DNA of 64,000 nt from Tetrahymena elliotti 4EA (GCA_000231825.2 JH720296.1:682001-746000); one strand, 5' to 3'. Shown: positions 39,035 through 52,410, counted from the stretch's first letter. Notes: generated by a model not told the origin, from the sequence alone. Program-made: numbers and translations.

Positions 39035-40348
39035 ATGATGCAACAAAGACTTAATATCTATCCTAATACTCCACCTCACGATTTTAGCTTAAAGACAAAA
39101 GATATTGAAGGTGAATACCCATAATTGATTATTCCATTTAAATCTATATCGTGCATTTTGTTTTTTCATTCACTAAGCATGAAATAGCTATTTATTTATT
39201 TTAAAAGGTGCAAGAAATAAGTTTATTGAGCGTAAAGAACTTATGGAAAGATTGAGATAAGGGTATAAAAATAATTAAAAAAATGCAATGTTCATTTAAT
39301 TATTAATTTTAAAATCTATAAAGGGATCCTAATTACATGTTCTCTCAAGGAGCAACTAACAAACTACAATAATAGTATGGTGGAAGAAATGAACTTTAAC
39401 AGCTAAAAAACGACTACGTAAGCACAAAAATAAATATTTAAATAAATTAAATCACTTTTAACATTTAATTTTATAAAATAATGCAGAATTAGCTCAAGCA
39501 GCAAGTTGACTAACTTAGCACAACAATAAAAAAATCTCCTAATGTAGGATAACAAGCGTACAACTTTAAACTTTTTTATTCAAATTTATAATTTTATTAC
39601 TACAAGAAAAATTAAGGCAAGTACTGAATTAAATTAATTAATTAATAGGAGGTATTCAATAGATGTATAAAATAACTCTCCTTACCAGTAAGTAAATGGA
39701 ATGAACTATAATCCAAACAGATATTCTGGTAATAGTGAGAACAAAATTAATGTTTACCGTAATGCAGGAAACCAAATCCTAAATAACTAAAGCTCAATTT
39801 TACCAAGAAACTAATCATAAGGAAACATTTCTAGCTAAGTGATTTATGAACAGTAAGTTTCTTTTTAACTGAACCTTAGCTGAATTTTTGTTAATATTAT
39901 TAAAATAGCAAACCTAGACTTGGAAGTTAAGATTAGTTAAATAGAATAAGCAGTCCGATTTACAATTCAAATATTAGAAGTGAAAATAATTTAAGCATTC
40001 CACAAAAATAATTTTAGTAAATTTTTTTTTAAAGCAAATAAATTTTTTTGGTTTTAAAAAATGAATTTTTTTAGATTAAAAAATGAACTTTATCACATTT
40101 AAAAAATGAAAAACTAAAATATTTTTTTGTAATTAAAAAATTTTAACAGGAGATATTCACCTTAAAATTTTGATAATAATCAAAAATAAACAAATTACCT
40201 AATGAATGGATATAATGATAGTTAATTAAAAAATCAATCAATATTTTAAATGGGAGCTATGCTAAACAGATATGAAAGACATAGATATGTTCCACCTCAA
40301 AAAAATGAATTCTCTCGTTTCCCATCTAAACAAGTATTTTTCTACTGA
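39035..40348 (+). CDS. Seven-exon small protein, unknown function
   Basis: Exons 39035-39110, 39208-39262, 39324-39417, 39487-39557, 39649-39852, 39909-40016, 40150-40348, giving 268 residues with all junction phases consistent. The N-terminal half carries a short helical segment (RNKFIERKELMERLRQ, then LKQQVDQLSTTI) that may form a coiled coil; the C-terminal half is rich in Asn, Ser, Tyr and Gln with repeated R-Y-S motifs. Exons 5 and 7 begin in the same way (one base completing a codon, then Arg-Tyr-Ser), suggesting exon duplication. RYS and RLGSQ sites look like basophilic kinase targets. No family recognised. Confidence 0.7.
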
Positions 40349-41214
40349 GGAAAAAAAAACTAAATAGAATTTATTACAATATTTATATTAAAAATTTTTG
40401 GGATTTTGTTAGATTATTTTACTCTAAAAAAGTTATATTATTTCATTTCATTTCGTATAGTATTTATTTTATTTTTAGTTTCACACACTGTTCAAAATAA
40501 TTTTTTTCTCTTTTAAATTTAGTTTATTATTTTAGATTAACAATTCATTTTAATTTAATTATTGAGTTAAATTAATTTTCTTATTGCCACTGATTGGTAA
40601 TAAAATCATGGCACTGATACAGATAGTATTTCAATGATATTGAAAAGAAAAAGATAAATACTATAAATTGATAATTATCTGTTATGCTTTGGATCAATTG
40701 ATTTAATTTTTTTAACTGATAATTATTAAAAAATTTATTTTAATAAAATATCATTAATCAATATAAGCACAAATAAAGCATAAAATAAAATAGATTAAAA
40801 TAAAATTTTATTTCAAGAAATGTGAAAAATATTTAAGCATAAAAATTGAATATGAGAAAAGAAGTTAAAATATTGAGGAGAAATACAAATAAAATGAATG
40901 AATGATTGCATGTATTAATTAATAAAAGATAAATAGAAAGGAGACAATATAGGTTAATAAAATGAAAAAAGGAAAGGACACAAAAAAGAGCAATTAATCA
41001 AAAATGAAAGACAAGAAAAAGAAAAATAGGAAAGAAATTTAGTTAAAATATCAAAATAATTAAAGGAGTTTAAAATTAGTGTATAGAAGAGGGATGTATG
41101 AAATTAGGCCTAATAAAGAAGAAGAAAAGAATTTTAGAGTGGGGATAAAAGTTAAATTAATAAAGGAAAGATATTAAAAATTAATAAACACCAAATAAAA
41201 AGAAGAAAACAAAA
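40349..41214. other. Intergenic region upstream of ribosomal protein S4
   Basis: AT-rich, with a purine-rich plus strand from about 40850 to the S4 start. It presumably holds the S4 promoter. No defined element identified. Confidence 0.4.
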
Positions 41215-43283
41215 ATGGTAATTCTTTGATTTATTTAAGACTTGAGACTGCATAATATATTACATATATTTTATGCTTAATATACAAATTAATTTCTATT
41301 ACAGTCCCTCATTTTTTTTCTATTGAAATTTATAAAAAGGCTCGTGGTCCTAAAAAACACTTAAAGAGAATCAACGCTCCCAAGTCTTGGATGCTCAACA
41401 AGTTGGGTGGTATCTGGGTAATTACATTTTTCGCATTTTATCTTACAAAATATGAATTTATCTCTTCGATTCTTAAACTAAAATTTCTTTACATTAAAAA
41501 ATAGGCTACCAGACCTTCTCAAGGTCCTCACAAGCTTAGAGAATCTCTTCCTCTCTCTGTCTTACTCAAGTAAGAATACACAAAATAAACATAATTTTTG
41601 ATTCTTCTCGTTTTTGCAATTGTCAAATACTTAGAGCTTATGGATGAATTTAAAGCATAATGAATAAAGTTTCAGTTTAAAATGGATTTATATGGATTTA
41701 TTGCTTTTAAGCTTCAATGGAGTTACAATTAAAAGTGATTCTTTAAAATTATTTTAGCTTAGATTAGCTTAATTAGCAGCATTTTCATTTAATGCTAAAT
41801 GAGAACATCAATTAAATTAATTGATCTCCTTAATTACAATTAATATACTTAGATCAATCATGGCAGTTGCTCACCTTAACCTCTTAAAATTTCTAAATAT
41901 TAGAGAATAATCAATGGGGTTGTGTATCAAATAAAATCTTCTTAAGTTGAAAAGATTTTTGTTACTAGGAAAGATGAAAGTTAGTGTTTGTGTATTTGCA
42001 AAAACAAAGAAAGTTTAAGTATTCAAAAACACAAAAAAAAGCAACAAGGAGTATTAGCGAAGTACAATCAATTAAAAAATAGGAAAAATAAAACACGGAT
42101 AAAAATAGCAAAACCTAATAAATCCCTCAACTAACTTTCATTTAAAAAACGTAAAAAAAAAAAGCTAGCAAGCATTCTCTCATTTCGAATTGTTACTTGC
42201 TAGATGCTATTTGGGATGTTATTTATCATGATTTTTTAAGCATATATGATTCTATAAATAATGCAAAACTTACTAACAACTAATATCTAAAAATAAATTG
42301 AGGCTAAAGATATTTATCATCTTAATAAATTTAGATTCATTCCTTCAATTACCTAAAAATTTGACAAACAAAATAAATGAAGAATCAAATTCAATTTATA
42401 TCCATCAAAATAAACTCTTTTTATTAATATTGTTTTGAATTATCTAAATAGGGAAAGACTCAACTACGCTTTGAACGGTAGAGATGTTACCCTCATCCTC
42501 AACGATAAGGAATAAAACGTCTTCGTTGACGGTAAGGTCAGAAGAGACAAGGGTTTCCCCACTGGTCTTATGGACGTCGTTAGAATTGAAAAGGCTGACT
42601 AAACCTTCAGAATCCTCTACGATACTAAGGGTAGATTTGTTCTCAAGAGCCTCAACAAGGAAGAAGCCAAGGTAAAAATAATAAATATTTTCAAAAATGA
42701 GATGAATCTAATATTGTGTGCTGACTAATATATTTCAACATTAATTATTTAAAACTCAAAAAGCTAACCAATTAATTTATTTAGCAGCATGAAAAGCAAT
42801 TTAGCATCCAAAATAATTTAAAATTCGATTCTAAATGAGCTAAACATTATTTTTTATATCAAATAGTTCAAGCTTTTGAAGGTTACCGCTAAGGCTATTG
42901 GTCCCAACCAAATTCCCTACATCGTTACTCACGACTCCAGAACCATCAGATTCCCTAACCCCGAAATCAAGATCGGTGATACCCTTAAGTACGATATCGT
43001 TAACAACAAGATTGAAAACTTCGCTCACTTAGAAAACGGTAACGTCTGCTACATTCAATAAGGTAACAACATCGGTAGAGTCGGTATCATCTAACACATC
43101 GAAAAGCACTAGGGTTCTTTCGATATTTGCCACGTTAAGGATGCTAAGGGTAACTCTTTCGCTACCAGATTAGGTAACATCTTCGTCTTAGGTCAAGGTA
43201 AGAAGTCCTGGATCGAACTTCCTTCTGGTGATGGTATTAGAGAAACTATTGTTGAAGAAAGAAAGAGAAAGTTCTCCTACTGA
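41215..43283 (+). CDS. RPS4: 40S ribosomal protein S4 (eS4)
   Basis: Five exons: 41215-41217 (the ATG alone), 41340-41417, 41505-41569, 42452-42671, 42867-43283, giving 260 residues, the family length. [11 protein letters not shown] at the N-terminus, [15 protein letters not shown], the DVVRIEKA and YDTKGRF segments, [12 protein letters not shown] and the KOW-like IGRVGIIQH match eukaryotic eS4 throughout. It is a structural component of the small ribosomal subunit. Codon choice (many GGT, AAG, ATC, CTC) is clearly different from neighbouring genes, as expected for a highly expressed gene. Splitting the start codon from the rest by an intron is common in ribosomal protein genes. The third intron is 882 bp (41570-42451), the longest in the window. 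Confidence 0.97.
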
Positions 43284-44840
43284 TTTACTTTGTTCATATT
43301 TAAAAATCACAATATAATTTATAAATATACAGTACTCAATGCTCATTTCAGTTAAATGTGTATGTATCTTCTGATTTAATACTATTTAAATTCTAAACGT
43401 ATTTTAATATCTTAAAATCATTCAAAAAAAAACCAATCCTTCTGTTTTATGTAGATTTCCACAACCATTGCTTTATACATACATTTATTTGACTAATAAT
43501 AATTTTTACTTAATCTTGATCTATATCATTTTTATCACAATACTTTATTTTTCACCAAAAATTATCTGATTGTTAAGCATACAATTCAGCATTATATGTT
43601 AGAATTTTCAATCAAAAATAATATTAATTTTATTTTAAAAAGTTTTTCTAATTTGTCTATCAAAAACCAAATAAATATATATTACATCTGAGTTAATCAA
43701 TTCTCAATTCACATTTAATATTCAAATATACTACCGACTAATTTTATTTTTATGATATTCATCTCAATAATTAAATAAAATTACTTTCAGATATCAAAAT
43801 ATAAGATATTTTATGTTAATAAATTAGCAATACACAAAGATAAATTGTTTTTTAATCAATAATAATACCATTTTGGTTGCTTATTTTATGTGAATGGATA
43901 AATAAAATGTATGTAAAAATGTATTTTTTTTAAATTTAAACTCTATTCAATAAAATAAAAAAATTTTTTTTGTTTTTTTAATAGTAAACTCTGCTAGAAA
44001 ATATTTTTTTTTCAAATTGATGGACTTACTTATGCTTTAATAGACTAGGATGTATTCTTTTAATTTATATTTGTTAAATTTGTAAACTTGATTAAAAATA
44101 TAACTTTCGTTTACTTGTAATTATGAGATCAAATAAATTTAAGTAAATTTGATCCAATTCTATATTAATAAACTCTATCAAAATTGGTAAAATAATTTAT
44201 CTGATGAAGTTTTAATTCATTGATAAAAAATATTTGTATTAATTTTAGATGAATGATATGGACTTTGATTTCAATAAATTTCATCCTTTTATTTGAATTT
44301 TGAATCAATTATTTATTTAATTTGATTTTTTTAGTTGTAAAAGATTATTTTTGATTGAAAAATCATGGTCTGGTTGGTTATCAAAAATATGTTAGAATTT
44401 GTATTTTTAGATTAATATTTAAGACCAGTTAATTAAAAAGATTTTTTAATTTAAATAGCTTAAATGACTATTATTTCTAAAATTTAACAATAAAATAAAT
44501 TAAAATTTTCATAAAGCTTCTAAATATTATCATGTTTTCAAGTTTTCATTATTATTTATTGAAAAGTTATGTCTAACACAAACTTTCATTTCTTAGAATC
44601 TTTTATATCTTAGATCAGTAAAAATTGATTGATTGGTGCTTTATTTTCTCTATTTTTATTATAGACTGTTCGAATTTAAAAGCAGAAAAATGTGAAACGA
44701 TTTGTTTTAAATAAACTATTTGAAAAGAAACTTCAAAAATATAAAATTTTAAAACATCAACAAAAAAATACTTCAAAGTTTAAAATAAATCAACAAATTT
44801 ATTTATTTAAATTAATTGTTTGTTAATGAATATTTATTTA
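43284..44840. other. Convergent intergenic region, no gene seen
   Basis: The 3' ends of S4 (plus) and eIF5 (minus) face each other across about 1.5 kb of AT-rich DNA. I see no coding frame or RNA gene. Confidence 0.5.
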
Positions 44841-46788
44841 TCACTAGCTATCTTATTTTTATTCTTCACCTTCTTCTTCATCTTCATCATCTTCTTCAGC
44901 ATTTCTTTATTTTACATTAATATTTTTTAGTAAAAAGTTAAATTGGAAAAATAATATTCTTACGAAATCCAGTCTAAGAAAGGTTAAGCAGCTTCGTTGA
45001 ACTTCTTTATACGATCGGCATCATATAAATAATGTTCAGAGATGTTAATTTTAGATTCACCATAACTCTTTAAGAATTCTTCAGATAACAAATCTGCATC
45101 ATAAAAGAACTTTAAGATAGTGGGAACATAAGGAGTGAAATCTTTCTATTCGCTGTAGGTTTTAAATAAGAGATAACTAATATTCATAATAGTTTCAAGT
45201 TCAGGATTGGGAATTTTAAGCTTAGAGAAAGTCTTGGAGAGGACTTCAGCATTATTTTAAATTTCGTGAGCAATATTGACACTGAATAAAGATTAGAAAA
45301 GAATATGAGCAATCTAGCTTTCAAGTCCTTTCTATATATTCATATCTTTAATTTCCTTAACAATATTAGTTTGAGAAATGTCTTATTCGGTGAATTCTCC
45401 ACTTTCTTACTTTTAACTATTAATACTTTCAGTAAGAAGTTAAATTTTCTTGGCAAGTTCTTCACTGACAAGAGTCAAATCAGTAGCTTCAAGTTTTTTA
45501 ATATTCAAATTTGCATCTTTTTCTTCTTTAACGGGCTTAGCAGCAGTAGTTGTTACTGTGGTAGTACCAGCAACCTTTTTATCTTTTTTGTCGTCTTCTT
45601 CTTCTTTATTGATACCTTTAGTTTTGGGGGGATTCTTAACAATATAGGCAGCAAATTTGTGAGCATTATCACACTTAGCACGTTCGCCACAAGAATCGCA
45701 CTTACCACTGACCAAACCTTAACGGACTCTCAAAACAAATTCAGGATATGTGCACTTAGGACATAAAACGTACTTTTAAATGAACTTATCTAATTATTTT
45801 TACAAGATATCTTCCTATTTGTTATAATAAGATCAAATTAGAATCAACTAAAATTATATTTTTTTTTGTTGGAAGAATTAAATTAGGTTCACATTTCCTG
45901 AAAGATTATCAAGCTAAAATTTTTTTTCTTTTATTTTTTTAATTTTCAGTGTATCTTAAAGACAAATTATATTATTATTCGTTGTTAGGAGTTTAAACAA
46001 AATAGATAGATAGTTAGTTATTAAAGGGAGATAACTTAAAAACAAATGTAATAATAATAATCTTGTATACCTTGAAAGCACCATTAATGATAGTAGTAAC
46101 ATCATTACCCTTTTCTTTGTAGATAATTTGAGAACCTAATTCGAAACCCATAAACTTCAAAGGATCTTTTTATAAGTTAGAAATTATTTTTGTTTATTTA
46201 TTGATCATCATTTTTAATCAAAATTTTGGATCAGGAACAAATCAATCAATAAATTATTTTTTTCTAGAATATGCATCATAGTAAATAGAATCTTAAATTT
46301 CACTGATTTTTAAGTTATTTAAACGAGTTTTAATTTAACTATTAGAATGATCCTTCAAAAATTATCCTTTAGGAAAAAATCCATAATTAATTAAAGCATT
46401 TTATTACATTCAGTGGGAACTCTAAGAGCTTTAGATACTTCTTGCATATTAACGATGTTGGTCTTGATACCGTTTCCTTTACCTTCAATCTTTAAAATCA
46501 TTTTAGGCATCTTGTAACTGTTTTGTTTACAATAAATTTTATTTAATTTTGCTTATCAAATGGCCCTCACTCTCCTCATATTATTTATCTTAATCCTCCA
46601 AATATAGAACAAATTTGTTCATTTAAGGATAAAAATGAAACAACCAGTTCAATCAACTGATGACAATTGTTTTTTTAGAATGATTTTTAAGAGCAATTTT
46701 ATGGCAATAAGTGATGGCTTTGATGTTTTATTTACCGATAGTTGGGATCTTCAATATAAGAAGGAATGTTCAAAGTGTTTTTATCCAT
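44841..46788 (-). CDS. EIF5: Eukaryotic translation initiation factor 5
   Basis: Five exons: 46736-46788, 46408-46517, 46071-46165, 44964-45814, 44841-44904, giving 390 residues. The N-terminal GAP domain is complete: [17 protein letters not shown] with the catalytic Arg just before YKMP, then a zinc ribbon with CPKC and CDSC cysteine pairs. A Lys/Asp-rich linker follows, then a helical W2 (HEAT-type) domain ending FLDWIS and an acidic tail of Glu and Asp, matching the AA-boxes of other eIF5s. It stimulates GTP hydrolysis by eIF2 at the start codon. The linker and first part of W2 are shorter than in human eIF5 (431 residues). The N-terminal extension of about 17 residues ([16 protein letters not shown]) replaces the human MSVNVNRSVSDQF. 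Confidence 0.94.
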
Positions 46789-48185
46789 TTTTTGATATTC
46801 TATTCACCTACTAGTCTTTTAATATAATCCTGTTTCGCTATTTTTCTTTTTGCAAAAAATACATAAAAGTGTTATTTGTTTGTTTTTTATAATCTTAATT
46901 TTAAAAAATTTGTTATTTGATGTCTATTTAATTTGGCTTATCTTTTTAAGATATACTATTTTTAATGAAATTTTTTTCATCGACAATTACTTTTACTTTT
47001 AAATACTACTTTGTATAATTCCATCTATTACTTTTGTCTGAAGTCAGTCAGTCAATCATACCATATTTTCAAATAAATATAATTTAAGATAGATAAACTA
47101 GTATAAACTATACTTCTAAAGTATGTATATAGTAGCTTATTGTTACTAATCTTACAAAATCTGTTTTTACCATTTATAAAATTAATAGATTTGATTGTCA
47201 AGTAAATATGAATTTTTCATGTTTTCTGTTATATCATCAACAAATAATTAAAAATTTTTACTTATTTTTAGAAAATTCAATAAATATTTAAAAAAAAGTA
47301 ATTTTTTAATTTAATTAAAACATTTATTTAAAATTTTAAAACAATTCATTATTTGGTTATCAGTTTCAAAACAATTTTAGGAAAGACCTATGCTTAAAAA
47401 TTTCAAATATGCATATTAGTAAAAATAACTATTGTCATCAAAACTTTTGCTAACTAACATATATATAGATAATGTAATTCTTTTTTTAGAAATATTTAGA
47501 ATATTATTTTTAAGTTACTTATTATCAAATCAAGTAATTGTTTGTAAAAAAAATTACTTTTTAAAGAGATTAAAATACATAAAATATTTGAATGTCTACT
47601 GAATAAATATTTAATTAATTGTTTGAATAATATTTTACCTTATTATTTCCATTTCAAATTAATATTGAAGAATAAAAATGCAAAAATGCGAAGAATATCT
47701 ACTTAAGAACGATTCATTTTTTATAATAAATTATTTTATAATATGCTGTAAAACTCTTATGATCAAATAAATATTACCAACCGATCCTAAAGTACTCTAT
47801 TAAATATCGAATATTTAAAATACTCATAAGAAAAATATTTTTTAAGAAGAGTAAAAATTACTTTATTATTATATTAATTTGATGATTTGCTAAAAATGTG
47901 AGTTTGAAAAAAAATATTTACAAAATATTTATTCTTCAGAAACAAAAATTGTTTCAATTTTCAAAACTTTTACAAAAATTCATTTATTTTTAAGGAATTA
48001 AAGGGATTTTTTAATGATGTTAAAAGTAATTTAATATTTTATATCTATTTTAATGATACACTAAAATACATTAAAATATATATTTTACAACTTAATAAAA
48101 CATATATTTAACTAACTCCCTGAGAATCTTCAATTATTTTTTTAATAAGTAATCTACTTATTAGAATAGTCTTTCTCTATGTTTT
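46789..48185. other. AT-rich intergenic stretch
   Basis: Contains the eIF5 promoter at its left edge and the 3' end of the reductase gene at its right. No coding signal seen. Confidence 0.5.
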
Positions 48186-49329
48186 TCAAAGCTAAGGAAC
48201 TGTGCTCGTTGATGAGTTTATGTTAGAGGCTTCATGGAGCTTGATCATAACTTTTCCAACATTTTAACCTAAAAAGCAATACTGCATAGCTTGTGGTACT
48301 GATTCTATTCCATTAAAATAAACTTCAATAGATTTCATAGCTCCTGAATTAACATGTTGAAGCATTTCAGGTACTACTTTATCTGCTATAGGTCCTATTT
48401 CTGATGCCAAAACACCCTTGATAAGTATTCTCCTACTAATAGCTACTTAATAATTTGCTATTCCTTTTCTATTTTTATGATCAGAGTAATTGCTTGTAGC
48501 TCCACATAAAGAAATTCTTCCATGCAAATTCATAATTTTTAAGACATCATCTAGCATTTCATCACCAACATTATCAAAGTAGACATCTACTCCTTTAGGG
48601 CAAGCTTATTTGAGTTTCTAAAAGAATGTTTACTTTGTGTCTTTGTAATCAATAGTCTCATCTGCACCTAATTACTCTTTTAAAAATCTACATTTCTTTT
48701 CACCACCCGCTATAGCTACAACTCTTGCACCTGTTTAAATTATAAAATATTTTATCAACTATCATTAATTTAATTATTTTTTATGATTAAAAAAAGTTAC
48801 CTGCTAACTTTGCCAACTAAACGCAGACTATGCCTGTTGCTCCTGCAGCACTTGAGACAACAACAGTTTCTCCCTTTTTAGTTTTACCATCTACTACTAT
48901 TCCTTAATAGGCTACAAACCAATTATTTAAAAGTGGTAGATAAAAAGCTAACTTATCTAATGGTGTTTTATGAGATATTTTAAAGCAAAACATTTATCTC
49001 TACTCATCCATAATACAATATTCTTAAATACCAGAATTTGTTACACACTTATCACCAACTCTCCAAGCTTCGTTTTTGCTTTGCACAACTTCTCCTACAC
49101 CATAACTATGCATGACCTAACCTGGTTTGAGAGTAGGAAGATAGGTTGGTGCTCCAGTCATCCAAACTCTCATAATTGGATCAATAGAAAGGAAGTAAAC
49201 TTTAATCAAAAATTAACCATCCTTTAATTCTGGAACTTGTGATTTCTTAACTTCAAAAATATTGACATTTTAAGGAAAGTCTTTGCCTGGCTTTTGCTTG
49301 AGAATAAGTTATGTGTTGTTTAAACTCAT
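48186..49329 (-). CDS. NADP-dependent medium-chain reductase (PTGR / YncB-like)
   Basis: Two exons, 48801-49329 and 48186-48730, split by a 70-bp intron; 357 residues. The order of landmarks matches the zinc-free MDR branch containing prostaglandin reductases, leukotriene B4 12-hydroxydehydrogenase and bacterial curcumin/alkenal reductases: YFLSIDPIMRVWM, GYGVGEVV-like hinge (here SYGVGEVV), the nucleotide-binding VSSAAGATG, AGGEKKC, DYKD, VDVYFDNVGDEMLD and GRISLCGATSNY. No zinc-binding cysteine cluster is present. Such enzymes reduce the double bond of alpha,beta-unsaturated ketones and aldehydes with NADPH in the cytosol, a detoxification or eicosanoid role. Exact substrate unknown. Confidence 0.9.
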
Positions 49330-50543
49330 GAAATTTTTCTTAAAAATGATTGAATTTTTTGACGTTTTTACAACAATATTGATATTGTTTAAATATTTTT
49401 AATTATCAATTTATTTTGATTAATCAGATATCTGTATTTAATAAAGGTAAACTGTTGGTATCTAATGAGTGATACGAAATAAATCAATTCTTACATCATT
49501 CATCTTATCTTAAACACTTGAAATCCTTACTTTAAAAAGAATCTTTTCTAATTAATAGAAAATTTTAATCTGTGAAGAGCAACTAATGACATCGATTACA
49601 ATTCTACCATACAAATTAAAAATATATTTAAAAAAATACTCCATCAAACTATATTTTCAATGATTTTAAAATATTTATTTTAAAAAAATGTTGGCAAAAC
49701 CCTTACTCAAAAAATTGATTCCAAGTAAAAAGGAAATATAATATCACTTTTTTTAAAGAGAAAAGGTTCAAAGAAATTTGTTTTCATTTTAGTACAATAC
49801 TACTACCCTTATTTATTAAATATTATATTCATCAACTCTTTAACATATTTTTTTGCATTACATTCATTAAAGATTTTAAGTTTTTTCTTTTGAGAATTTA
49901 TGAGCTATTTTTTAATTTAAATACTTTAAAATCTCAATTATTTGATAAAAAAATAATAATTTAGGTGTTAATACATTAGTTAATATTATCTAAAAATTAG
50001 TATGGTTGAATATGCTTGCTAATGAATATTTGAAAAACCACTGGTATTTATTATTTTGGTCATAAAATATTTTAAGCATTTTTGGAAATATTACTTTTAG
50101 AAGTCAAAAGTAAAGAAATTTAAGGTCTGTAAAAATTAATTTCTTTAATTGAAATAGTTTTATACAAAATGTATTAATTTACAAAAGAATATTTTAGACA
50201 TTAAATTTGTTAAAAGTAAAATAAAAAAATTCAAATTTAATCAGAAAAAATAAATAATTTATTAATTAAAAAAAATAATTAATTCATCAATTTTTTGATA
50301 TGATAAAAATAAATTAACTTGAAATTTAATTTAATTAAGATATACACCCTTAATTTATCTTAAATTTATTAATTACCTAAATTATATATTGGCTTGTTCT
50401 TGTTACTTGCATGTAGCTTAAAATTTTTAGAAATTATCTAATAATAAAATTTGCATTTAAGATAAATAGGAGGATACAGAAGATTAAGGTTTTGTAATTA
50501 GAAACATGTTGAATAGTGGAAGAAAGTTTTTAAAGAATTAGAA
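49330..50543. other. AT-rich intergenic stretch
   Basis: No gene seen up to about 50.45 kb; the last ~90 bases may belong to the 5' part of the following possible gene. Confidence 0.4.
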
Positions 50544-50882
50544 ATGAATAAAGTTAAAGAAATCAAAGTAAGTTAAAGAAAAATGTTTAGAAGCAAAGAA
50601 TATAGAGATCTTAAAGCTAAGGAAAAAGTATGGAGGGCATAATTTAATGCTATTTGGAATTAAAGTTTATAAAAAAATTAATGCCATGTTTTGGATTGGG
50701 GATAAAAAATGAAATGTAAATTTGAAGCTAAATACCTTTCTTATGAATGGGAGAAATACTCCCTTTAAAATTACCATGAGGTAGATTAGAAACACACAAA
50801 GAGGAATTATGGATTGAGATTTTGTAAGATATACATAAAATACTCTAGAGAAGAATCATCTTAAGAAAAATAAAATATTTGA
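50544..50882 (+). CDS. Possible Lys/Trp-rich protein fragment
   Basis: From the ATG at 50544 a 112-residue frame runs to TGA 50880-50882. It is basic and has four Trp and several Cys (for example KVWRAQFNAIWNQ and YEWEKYSL), unlike translated spacer DNA. The same frame extends upstream without an ATG to beyond 50459, where an AAG/ATAAATAGG junction could be an acceptor, so an upstream exon may be missing. It may be a remnant rather than an active gene. No family recognised. Confidence 0.35.
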
Positions 50883-51216
50883 ATTATTTAAAAATGTTAT
50901 TTTAACTATCTGTCATATTATATTTTGATTATCCTGTATATGTCAATTATTATAAATTTGCATTAATGAGGATTATAATATGTATGTATGATATATTGAT
51001 TTCTATCAGAATTGAATGAATTATGTACTTATTATGATATTGAAAAAAGAATGATATTATTCACAAAATCAAAGGGAATAGTAAAGAAAGAAAAATTAAA
51101 TTAAGAAAAATAAAATAAAAATATATCTCTTAAATGATTCTGAATATAAGAATAATTCATTAATAAATACTTAAAAGATAGGAAATCAAAAGAGAATCAA
51201 TCACTTTAGATAAGAA

Positions 51217-52410
51217 ATGTAATTCTTTAGACCAGATTTTGTTGCCTCTTAACTCTTGAGAAGAGCTGATATGGCTCATTCTCCTTTCCACAAGGCCATT
51301 CATGATCTTGAGGATAAACGTTCCAAGTTATTCCCTGATCGTAGAAGAATTCCTGGACGTAAGGCTAAGCTTTTACTTGCTGCTTCACTTCTTCTCTAAA
51401 TGTGGGGAGTTGGTAAAATTATTGAAATAAAGAAGTTCATGAAGTAAATAGCTTTAATATTTTTAAATTAATGCCCAAAAATAGATTTAAGCTCATAAAA
51501 TAACCAAAGCTATAATCAACAAGCAAGCAAATTTGATTATTAGAAATATTTTGGCTCATTTCCTATATTATCAATCAATTAATAAAGATGATATTAAATC
51601 TTTTTATTATTAAATATATAAAAAATTTATGCAAAATATAACAATTATATTTAAAAAACCATAGGCGTAGAGATTAAGAATTAAAGGGAATGTAAAGAAA
51701 GGCTGCTCCTTTTATGTAATCTATGAATGATGTTAGGTATTGCTTTAAATATAATTATTTACTTATAAATGATATTGGAAACCAGCTAAATAGTTATGAT
51801 TTGAATTTGAGTTTGGCTAAGAGAAATTTAAAGATTATAATAGTATTTATTATGTATATGGGAAGATTATTTTGTTTGCTTAGAGATATCATAAATAATG
51901 ATAAATGAAAAAAGTGGAAGGATTTTAAATATTTATGTAGGAAACAACATCTAAATATTATTTGTTAGAAAAATTTAACAAAAAAATAAAGCAATTAACT
52001 TACTAACAAAAAGATATCAGACCAAACTTTTAAAATTAACTATTCGAATTTTATATTGATTTTAAAACTATTCTATTTTGGCATTTAAAGATAGTTTAAA
52101 TAAATATTTTATTTTATTTATTTAGATAATTGGCTTTAAGACAAAGAAACGATATGCTCTACAACGAACTTTTGTCTGTTCACGGAGAAGAATATGCTTA
52201 AAAGATGCTTAAGAGATTCCACCAAACTGATCTTTGGTAAAATATTTTACTTGGCAAAATTGAAAATTAATATGTTTTTTTGTAATAAACAGGGCTCCTT
52301 TCAGACACAGATATGCTTATATGTATAACAGTTCAAATAAAAATGTTAAAGATTACAAATAAGTTTCTCTTTCTAGATATGTTAATGGTTTCGATAAGTT
52401 CAACATTTGA
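51217..52410 (+). CDS. Small protein, 151 residues, one hydrophobic segment
   Basis: Three exons: 51217-51443, 52126-52236, 52293-52410. The N-terminus (MQFFRPDFVASQLLRRAD) is amphipathic and basic; a hydrophobic stretch KLLLAASLLLQMWGVG at about residues 50-65 could be a membrane helix, followed by charged helices (RQRNDMLYNELLSVHGEEY) and a C-terminal WAPFRHRYAYMYN. Size, basic N-terminus and single hydrophobic helix would fit a ciliate-specific subunit of a mitochondrial inner-membrane complex, but I do not recognise it. The first intron is 682 bp. The first exon's donor (GTAAAT at 51444) was chosen because only it restores the frame of exon 2. Confidence 0.7.

Noticed and set aside
42484..43061. 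Frames of 60-odd codons on both strands within RPS4
   Set aside because: Exons 4 and 5 of RPS4 account for this region; 42876-43061 is a fragment of the true frame.
45305..45766. 153-codon plus-strand frame
   Set aside because: Antisense to eIF5 exon 4; long only because the coding strand is Lys/Glu-rich.
48970..49227. 85-codon plus-strand frame
   Set aside because: Antisense to the MDR reductase exon 1.
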